A stretch of DNA of 9,291 nt. It comes from Casp-actino8 sp044358015 (GTDB lineage Bacteria; Actinomycetota; Acidimicrobiia; Acidimicrobiales; Ilumatobacteraceae). Numbering within the stretch: the first letter of the stretch is position 1; every line of letters begins with the position of its first letter. Position numbers and translations under genes: made by a program. Positions 1 to 4,792 of this stretch are shown one piece after another. A model generated the notes under the pieces. That model searched no databases, was not told the DNA's origin, and was given only the letters and a program-made list of their open reading frames with translations. The stretch lies in contig JBIKOO010000064.1 of the NCBI GenBank assembly GCA_044358015.1, positions 1 to 9,291 of the forward strand. Direction: 5' to 3'.

Positions 1-502
1 GTTTCGGAAGCGCCACACGGCCGGTCCGTTGAAGTTCAACAATCCCGTAACCACGAAGAAGTTCCTCGAAGTCATCAAGTTTGTCGGGACTTCCCTCCAA
101 AGACACCGTTATGGCCTCAGTTCCTACAGCCAAAATTTTGCCTTCGAAGATATTTGCCAGTTCAACGACCTGTCCACGGTCCTCTGAGGCCACCCGAACG
201 GTAGCCATCATGAGTTCACGCTCAACCGAGCGACGGGGGTCGAGTTCGCTGATTTTGACGACGTCAATGAGCTTGAACAGCTGCTTCACGATCTGCTCAA
301 GCGGGGCTGACTCAACGTCAACCACGATCGTGATCCGCGAAAAATCGGGATCTTCGGTCGGGGCGACAGCCAAGCTGAAGATGTTGTAGCCGCGTCGAGC
401 GAACAGGCTTGAAACACGAGCCAAGACTCCGGCGCGGTTCTGCACAAGCACCGACAAGATGTGATGTGAGGGCATTGATGTTGTGTTCGGTGTCATGCTC
501 AT
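1..502 (-). CDS. ilvN: Acetolactate synthase small (regulatory) subunit, 3' end cut by window edge
   Basis: Regulatory subunit of acetolactate synthase. It binds the large subunit IlvB, raises its activity and confers feedback inhibition by branched-chain amino acids. I translated 167 codons from the ATG at 502 to the window edge. After a short Ser/Thr/Pro-rich N-terminus comes the ACT domain, with HILSVLVQNRAGVLARVSSL and then RRGYNIFSLAV, the usual IlvN signature. A second half follows (PRRSVERELMMATVRV, then LELQRTGRVALPK-like residues at the edge). Family members have about 160-175 residues, so only a few C-terminal residues and the stop are missing. The start is set by a good Shine-Dalgarno (AAGGGAG, minus strand, 517-511) 8 nt upstream and by a 4-base ATGA overlap with the ilvB stop codon, which implies translational coupling. 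A second in-frame ATG at 496 is less well spaced. ilvC often follows in actinobacteria but lies outside the window. Confidence 0.95.
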   Translation of the reverse strand, partial: MSMTPNTTSMPSHHILSVLVQNRAGVLARVSSLFARRGYNIFSLAVAPTEDPDFSRITIVVDVESAPLEQIVKQLFKLIDVVKISELDPRRSVERELMMATVRVASEDRGQVVELANIFEGKILAVGTEAITVSLEGSPDKLDDFEELLRGYGIVELQRTGRVALPK

Positions 503-2253
503 CGCAAGAACTCCCTTCGATCATTTTGATTCGGGTGCAAGAGAACATCGTCGTTGCCAAAGCCTGCGGGGACCATCGGGAAAACCTTTTCGCCGGCGTC
601 AACGCGGAACTCAACAACAACTGAACGATCATTGATGCTGTTAGCCAACGCAATCGCTGGTTCAACTTCTTCAGGGCTCTCCACACGAATGCCGACACAA
701 CCCATGGCCTCTGCCCACTTCACGAAGTCGGGAAGTTCTGGCGACAAGTACACCTCGCTGTAGCGCTCGTCGTAAAACATTTCTTGCCACTGACGAACCA
801 TGCCGAGATAGGAGTTATTCAAAACTGCAACCTTGATCGGAATACGTTCAACGCTTGCAGTCACGAGTTCTTGTGCGGTCATTTGGAAACAACCGTCACC
901 GTCAACTGCCCACACTGTGCGATCGGGTCGTGCGACCTTGGCGCCAATAGCTGCCGGAATTGAGAATCCCATTGTTCCGAGACCACCTGAGTTGACCCAG
1001 GTGTACGGCTCTTCAAATTTCCAGAACTGCGAAGAGAACATTTGGTGCTGACCAACGCCTGAGCACAAGATGGTTCCGGCAGGAGCCAATTCATGCAGTT
1101 TTTCTAAGCAAAACTGCGGCTTTAGCGCTTCGCCAGGTTCGTTCGGTGAGTAGTACATCGGGAACTGTTCTTGCCATCCGCTGACGCGACTCTTCCATGC
1201 AGAAATGTCTGCCTGGACTTCACCATTCGCGAGCATCTCTTTGATGGTCTTGACAAGTTCTTCGATCACAAGACGACAGTCGCCAACAATCGGAACATCG
1301 GGACGACGAACCTTGCCTTGTTCGGCCGGGTCGATGTCGACGTGAATGATCTTGGCGTCGGGAGCAAATGTGCTGACCTTGCCGGTGATGCGGTCGTCAA
1401 AACGCGCACCAAGGTTGATCAACAGATCACTCTTTTGCATTGCAGTGATTGCAGTTGCGTTGCCGTGCATACCTGGCATACCAAGACACAATGGATGACT
1501 GTCGGGGAATGCACCGCGAGCCATCAACGTGGTAACAACTGGAGTGTTAATGAGCTCTGCGAGTTCGCGCAACGCGTCAGCAGCACGTGCCTTCAACACT
1601 CCGCCGCCGACATAAAGAACTGGCTGCTTTGAATCAAGAATCAAGCGCGCTGCTTCCTTGATCATGCGCGAGTGACCCTTGGTGTTGGGCTTGTAACCCG
1701 GAAGACTTTCAAGAACTTCTTCGTCAGTTGGCCAATGCCACGTCATCATGTTTTGCAGACAGTCCTTCGGGACGTCAATCAACACCGGACCGGGACGACC
1801 AGTTGTCGCGATATGGAAAGCCTGACGGACGATCAACGGAATTTCGTCGGCCGACATCACCAGTTCGTTGTGCTTCGTGACGCTGCGAGTAATGCCAACG
1901 GTGTCGCACTCTTGGAAAGCGTCGGTTCCGATGGCCGAAGTTGGAACCTGACCGGTGATACAGATCATCGGAATCGAGTCCATGTAGGCATCGCACAGAG
2001 GGGTCACCATGTTGGTAGCTGCAGGACCTGAAGTCACCAGAGCAACTCCAGGACGACCAGTCACATGGGCATAACCCTCAGCCATATGCCCAGCACCCTG
2101 TTCATGGCGAACGAGAATGTGGCGAATATGGCTGTCGAGCAGCGGATCGTAAGCCGGCAGAATGCATCCGCCTGGCAAACCAAAGATGGTGTCAACGTTT
2201 TCGAGCTCGAGAGCCCGAATCAGCGCTTGAGCACCAGTGATCTGTTCTGTCAT
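499..2253 (-). CDS. ilvB: Acetolactate synthase large (catalytic) subunit
   Basis: Thiamine-diphosphate enzyme that condenses two pyruvates to acetolactate, or pyruvate plus 2-oxobutyrate to acetohydroxybutyrate, the first common step of Val/Leu/Ile synthesis. At 584 residues it has the usual length. Visible features are the N-terminal PYR domain with catalytic Glu51 in VRHEQGAGHMAEGYA, the GQVPTSAIGTDAFQE segment (101-115), the FAD/central domain with GARFDDRITG (282-291), and the C-terminal ThDP/Mg motif starting GDG at 452 and ending NN at 479-480. MVRQWQ (485-490) contains the Trp that in plant and bacterial homologues contributes to herbicide sensitivity. The start at 2253 has an AGGA Shine-Dalgarno about 6-7 nt upstream. 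The gene is preceded by a leader peptide and terminator-like hairpin (2297-2434) that should attenuate it, and its stop overlaps the ilvN start. These motifs separate it from related ThDP enzymes such as pyruvate oxidase or glyoxylate carboligase. Confidence 0.97.
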   Translation of the reverse strand: MTEQITGAQALIRALELENVDTIFGLPGGCILPAYDPLLDSHIRHILVRHEQGAGHMAEGYAHVTGRPGVALVTSGPAATNMVTPLCDAYMDSIPMICITGQVPTSAIGTDAFQECDTVGITRSVTKHNELVMSADEIPLIVRQAFHIATTGRPGPVLIDVPKDCLQNMMTWHWPTDEEVLESLPGYKPNTKGHSRMIKEAARLILDSKQPVLYVGGGVLKARAADALRELAELINTPVVTTLMARGAFPDSHPLCLGMPGMHGNATAITAMQKSDLLINLGARFDDRITGKVSTFAPDAKIIHVDIDPAEQGKVRRPDVPIVGDCRLVIEELVKTIKEMLANGEVQADISAWKSRVSGWQEQFPMYYSPNEPGEALKPQFCLEKLHELAPAGTILCSGVGQHQMFSSQFWKFEEPYTWVNSGGLGTMGFSIPAAIGAKVARPDRTVWAVDGDGCFQMTAQELVTASVERIPIKVAVLNNSYLGMVRQWQEMFYDERYSEVYLSPELPDFVKWAEAMGCVGIRVESPEEVEPAIALANSINDRSVVVEFRVDAGEKVFPMVPAGFGNDDVLLHPNQNDRREFLR

Positions 2254-2290
2254 GTCGGTTCCTGTGTCTTGTAGGTTCGAGTCCCGAAAG

Positions 2291-2316
2291 CGAAATGGCC
2301 CCCCATCTGGGAGGCC
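2291..2316 (-). terminator. Attenuator terminator hairpin upstream of ilvB
   Basis: Read on the minus strand, GGCCTCCC pairs with GGGGGGCC (8 bp including one G-U pair) around the loop AGAT, followed by ATTTCG and CTTTCG. The stem is very GC-rich, but the following U-tract is short and interrupted, so it is a weak-looking intrinsic terminator of the kind tolerated in actinobacteria. It sits 43 nt before the ilvB ATG and 4 nt after the first leader hairpin, which is where an attenuator terminator is expected. Confidence 0.65.
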
Positions 2317-2320
2317 GTAC

Positions 2321-2346
2321 GACGCATTCGAGTGATCGAATGCGTC
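2321..2346 (-). promoter_or_regulatory. Attenuator hairpin overlapping the leader stop codon
   Basis: Perfect 11-bp inverted repeat: GACGCATTCGA and TCGAATGCGTC with a 4-nt loop. Read on the minus strand, its 5' arm begins with the GA of the leader peptide TGA codon. A ribosome stalled on the Val/Ile codons or sitting at the stop would therefore cover or melt this arm. Four nucleotides (GTAC) separate it from the terminator-like hairpin. By analogy with his/ilv-type attenuators it is either the pause stem or part of the antiterminator switch; I could not identify a convincing alternative partner for its 3' arm. Confidence 0.75.
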
Positions 2347-2434
2347 AGATGATTACTACTACGAGCGCGAACGAGGCTGCTAGGACCGAGGTCTTAGGAG
2401 TCAAGTTGGCGTTCATTGCTCGTAAGTGTGCCAT
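2345..2434 (-). CDS. Branched-chain leader peptide of the ilvBN attenuator (29 aa)
   Basis: Short reading frame found by reading the minus strand between folD and ilvB. It starts with ATG at 2434 and ends with TGA at 2347-2345. The peptide begins MAHLRAMNAN and ends ASFALVVVII, so the last six codons before the stop are Leu-Val-Val-Val-Ile-Ile (CTC GTA GTA GTA ATC ATC). Such a run just before a stop, followed at once by two hairpins and then ilvB, is the hallmark of ribosome-mediated attenuation by charged Val/Ile/Leu tRNA. The product has no expected function beyond its translation. A TATTAG box ends 7 nt before the ATG, so the mRNA may be leaderless; an AGG 6 nt upstream is a weak alternative ribosome site. 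The frame stays open upstream to a GTG at 2464 and an ATG at 2515 (56 aa), so the start is not certain. Confidence 0.85.
   Translation of the reverse strand: MAHLRAMNANLTPKTSVLAASFALVVVII
2361..2423 (-). promoter_or_regulatory. Possible folded stem within the leader-peptide coding region
   Basis: Within the leader reading frame on the minus strand, ACGAGC (2423-2418) and GAACG (2414-2410) can pair with GCTCGT (2366-2361) and CGTTC (2373-2369). The enclosed CTAAGAC (2397-2391) and GTCCTAG can form a small hairpin with one mismatch around CTCG. The outer stem ends at the first GTA codon of the Val run, so a translating ribosome would open it. This is a hand-drawn fold and may not be the minimum-energy structure. 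Confidence 0.35.
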
Positions 2435-2441
2435 CTCGGGC

Positions 2442-2447
2442 CTAATA
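2442..2447 (-). promoter_or_regulatory. Candidate -10 box for the ilvBN leader transcript
   Basis: TATTAG on the minus strand ends 7 nt before the leader-peptide ATG at 2434, so transcription would begin at or next to the A of the ATG (leaderless mRNA). It matches TATAAT at four of six positions. No good TTGACA-like -35 is seen at 16-18 nt; a TTGGTG at 2467-2462 is only 14 nt away. Leaderless transcripts are common in actinobacteria. Confidence 0.35.
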
Positions 2448-2495
2448 ACGACAACCTTTGACACCAATTTCTCGATTTTCGACGGATAATCGACG

Positions 2496-2539
2496 TCAAA
2501 CGGGGAACGCCCCATTCACATCAAACGGGGAACGACCCC
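2496..2539 (-). repeat. Duplicated short hairpin at the folD 3' end, possible terminator
   Basis: The 14-mer TCAAACGGGGAACG occurs at 2496-2509 and again at 2521-2534, exactly 25 bp apart. Each copy forms a GGGG/CCCC mini-hairpin with the bases that follow: 2502-2513 with loop AACG, and 2527-2539 with loop AACGA. The right-hand copy encodes the last residues and the TGA of FolD. The left-hand copy lies just after the stop. On the minus strand each hairpin is followed by GTTTGA, a poor U-tract. They may act as a weak double terminator between folD and the ilv leader, or be a simple tandem duplication of the gene end. Confidence 0.5.
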
Positions 2540-3447
2540 TGTAGCCGAGCAGCGGTCAGGGTGTTCTCGAGTAGACACGCAATCGTCATCGGACCGGTGC
2601 CCCCTGGCATCGGCGTAATTGCCCCAGCCACAGCCTGCACTGCATCAAAATCAACGTCTCCAACAATCCCGGCTTCGGTGCGAGAAATACCGACATCAAT
2701 GACTGCTGCACCTGGCTTGATGTGGGCCGCATTTATCAGATGAGCCTGTCCGACTGCCCCAACAACGATGTCGGCATTGCGACACACATCAATGAGATCA
2801 GCGGTGCGGCTATGGGCAATCGTCACCGTGGCGTCGATCCCTTTACGAGCCAGCAACAGCGAAAGTGGCAATCCAACCAATGTAGAACGACCAATAACTA
2901 CGGCCCGCTTGCCGCTTGTGGCGACGCCGTATCGCTCTAAGAGACGAATGACGCCCAGAGGCGTGCATCCCACAAGACCGGGTAAACCGCGAACCAATCG
3001 ACCCATCGACTGAGAGGTCAGACCATCGACATCTTTATCGGCTGGAATCAGTGACAAAACCTGCTCTTCGTCATAGCCATGTGGCAACGGACTCTGCACC
3101 AAAATCCCGTGCACACTGGGATCTTGCGCCAACCGACCCACCACATCTTCAACCTGCGCCTGCCCCGCATCAGCGGGCAAAATCTCGTTCCGACTCAACA
3201 TGCCCGCTTTTCCAGCTTGAACATGCTTGTTGCGCACATATCGCTGACTTGGCGCGTCATCTCCGACCAAAACCGTTGCCAGACACACAGGCGGCGACCC
3301 AGCAGCCGCGATTGTTTGAGCCAACTTGGTCACGATTTCATCGCGCAACCGATTGCCATCCATCAGGATCGCACCAGCGGCAGTGTGCTCGTTTGCACCC
3401 GAGTTCGGCAGATCATTCATGGGAGTCATGCTAGGGCACGCATTCAC
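2521..3447 (-). CDS. folD: Bifunctional methylene-THF dehydrogenase / methenyl-THF cyclohydrolase
   Basis: Cytosolic NADP-linked enzyme that interconverts 5,10-methylene-THF, 5,10-methenyl-THF and 10-formyl-THF, supplying one-carbon units for purines and formyl-Met. Visible motifs are SQRYVRNK (67-74) with the family's catalytic Tyr and Lys, GILVQSPLP (114-122), PADKDVDGL (135-143), VIGRSTLVGLP (184-194) in the nucleotide-binding domain, and ITPMPGGTGPMT (277-288). The conserved PCTPxG motif reads GCTPLG (160-165), a Pro-to-Gly change. At 308 residues it is some 20 longer than usual, with the excess at the N-terminus. The ATG at 3447 has an AGGCGG-like site just upstream. The ATG at 3420 (299 aa) instead has a TAGCAT -10-like box 7 nt before it and could start a leaderless mRNA, so the start is uncertain. 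The gene is divergent from ino1 and upstream of the ilv leader on the same strand. Confidence 0.95.
   Translation of the reverse strand: MNACPSMTPMNDLPNSGANEHTAAGAILMDGNRLRDEIVTKLAQTIAAAGSPPVCLATVLVGDDAPSQRYVRNKHVQAGKAGMLSRNEILPADAGQAQVEDVVGRLAQDPSVHGILVQSPLPHGYDEEQVLSLIPADKDVDGLTSQSMGRLVRGLPGLVGCTPLGVIRLLERYGVATSGKRAVVIGRSTLVGLPLSLLLARKGIDATVTIAHSRTADLIDVCRNADIVVGAVGQAHLINAAHIKPGAAVIDVGISRTEAGIVGDVDFDAVQAVAGAITPMPGGTGPMTIACLLENTLTAARLQGSFPV
3428..3433 (-). promoter_or_regulatory. Candidate -10 box for a leaderless folD transcript
   Basis: TAGCAT on the minus strand fits TANNNT and ends 7 nt before the in-frame ATG at 3420. If used, it would start folD at its third in-frame ATG rather than at 3447. 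No clear -35 element is seen. It lies only 18 bp from the ino1 -10 candidate on the other strand. Confidence 0.35.
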
Positions 3448-3451
3448 CGCC

Positions 3452-3457
3452 TAGCCT
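3452..3457 (+). promoter_or_regulatory. Candidate -10 box for a leaderless ino1 transcript
   Basis: TAGCCT fits TANNNT and occupies exactly -12 to -7 if transcription starts at the A of the ino1 ATG (3464). There is no Shine-Dalgarno with usual spacing before that ATG (only GATGGA), which supports a leaderless mRNA. The -35 position (TGCTAG, 3429-3434) is not a good consensus. Confidence 0.5.
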
Positions 3458-3463
3458 GATGGA

Positions 3464-4792
3464 ATGTCTACTCCCCCGTCCCCCATTGTTGCTCCGGCTA
3501 CCGGTCGCCTCGGCGTCCTCACAGTTGGTCTTGGCGCAGTGGCATCAACACTTATTGCCGGCGTCGAACTCACCAAGCGAGGCCTCGGATCGCCAATCGG
3601 TTCGCTCACGCAGATGGGCACTATTCGCCTCGGCAAGCGCACCGAAGATCGCTCACCTCTCATCAAAGACTTCGTTCCGTTAGCAACACTCAATGACATC
3701 GTGTGGGGCGCCTGGGATGTGTACCCAGATGACGCATACGTTTCAGCGAGCCGTGCTGGCGTGCTTGAAAGTGGCAAGCACATCGAAGCCATTAGCGATG
3801 CACTGCGTGAGATTCGCCCCATGCAAGCCGCTTTCGAACGCAAGTATGCGCGCAACCTTGACGGCGAACACATCAAGCCCATCAGCAGCAAGCGCGGCAT
3901 GCTGAACGCAATTCGCGAAGACATCAATCGCTTCAAAGAAGAGAAGCAAGTTGACCGCGTTGTCATGATCTGGTGTGCAAGTACCGAAATCTTCATCGAG
4001 CCAGGCAAGGCGCACATGGACCTCGAATCATTCGAGAAGGCCATTGACGCCAACGATGAAACAGTTTCACCGTGTCAGTTGTATGCGTATGCAGCATTAC
4101 TTGAAGGAGTTCCGTTCAACAACGGTGCACCGAACCTGGCTGTAGACGCACCAGTGTTGCGTCAATTCGCAACTGAGAAGAACATTCCGATTTCTGGCAA
4201 AGACTTCAAGACCGGTCAAACACTCATGAAGACTGTTTTGGCCCCAATGCTCAAGGCCCGCATGCTCGGTTTGTCGGGTTGGTACAGCACCAACATTCTT
4301 GGCAACCGTGACGGCGAAGTGCTTGATGCACCCGAAAACTTCAAGACCAAAGAAGAATCAAAACTTGGAGTACTCGAAGACATTTTGCAGCCGGCGAAGT
4401 ACCCCGAGTTGTACGGCAACGTCTTCCACAAAGTTTCAATCAATTACTACCCACCTCGCGGCGATGCCAAAGAGGGTTGGGACAACATTGACATCACTGG
4501 CTGGTTGGGTTACCCCATGCAGATCAAGGTCAACTTCTTGTGTCGTGACTCGATCCTCGCTGCCCCACTTGCACTTGACCTCATCTTGTTGAGTGACCTT
4601 GCACAGCGCGCTGGTATGGGTGGCATCCAGGAGTGGTTGAGCTTCTACTACAAGAGCCCGCAGGTTGCACCTGGTCTCTACCCCGAGCATGACTTGTTCA
4701 TTCAGCTCACCAAGTTGAAGAACACGTTGCGTTGGATGATGGGCGAAGATGTCATCACCCATCTCGGCCGCGAGTACTACGAAGAAATTTGA
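3464..4792 (+). CDS. ino1: myo-Inositol-1-phosphate (3-phosphate) synthase
   Basis: NAD-dependent cyclase that converts glucose 6-phosphate to 1D-myo-inositol 3-phosphate, the entry to phosphatidylinositol, inositol lipids and, in many actinobacteria, mycothiol. The 442-residue product has the N-terminal Rossmann loop GLGAVAST (22-29), NGAPNLAVDAP (220-230) and SGKDFKTGQTLMK (244-256) with active-site lysines. It also has the LGNRDGEVLDAPENF segment (279-293), SINYYPPRGDAKEGWDNID (325-343) and CRDSILAAPLALDL (360-373). It is longer than the roughly 365-residue mycobacterial Ino1 and shorter than the 510-530-residue eukaryotic enzyme. Its LGNRDG and GKDFKTGQ motifs resemble the eukaryotic/Bacteroides-like branch. 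The ATG at 3464 sits 6 nt after a TAGCCT box, suggesting a leaderless transcript. It is the first gene of a likely operon, and its 3' end may overlap the next gene by 44 bp. Confidence 0.93.
   Translation: MSTPPSPIVAPATGRLGVLTVGLGAVASTLIAGVELTKRGLGSPIGSLTQMGTIRLGKRTEDRSPLIKDFVPLATLNDIVWGAWDVYPDDAYVSASRAGVLESGKHIEAISDALREIRPMQAAFERKYARNLDGEHIKPISSKRGMLNAIREDINRFKEEKQVDRVVMIWCASTEIFIEPGKAHMDLESFEKAIDANDETVSPCQLYAYAALLEGVPFNNGAPNLAVDAPVLRQFATEKNIPISGKDFKTGQTLMKTVLAPMLKARMLGLSGWYSTNILGNRDGEVLDAPENFKTKEESKLGVLEDILQPAKYPELYGNVFHKVSINYYPPRGDAKEGWDNIDITGWLGYPMQIKVNFLCRDSILAAPLALDLILLSDLAQRAGMGGIQEWLSFYYKSPQVAPGLYPEHDLFIQLTKLKNTLRWMMGEDVITHLGREYYEEI

Noticed and set aside
2274..2284. GGTTCGAGTCC resembling a tRNA T-arm on the plus strand
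   Set aside because: The flanking bases do not form a 5-bp T-stem and no acceptor, D or anticodon arms surround it; upstream is ilvB coding sequence.
2291..2330. Pairing of CGAATG (3' arm of the first attenuator hairpin) with CATTTCG after the terminator as an antiterminator
   Set aside because: This pairing would enclose the terminator stem rather than disrupt it, and it needs a bulge.
2295..2489. 64-codon plus-strand open frame in the folD-ilvB gap
   Set aside because: It is antisense to the leader peptide and its hairpins, has no ribosome site and no recognisable protein features.
3451..4053. 200-codon minus-strand open frame opposite ino1
   Set aside because: It mirrors strongly supported ino1 coding sequence and its Ser/Arg/Met-rich composition is typical of an antisense shadow.
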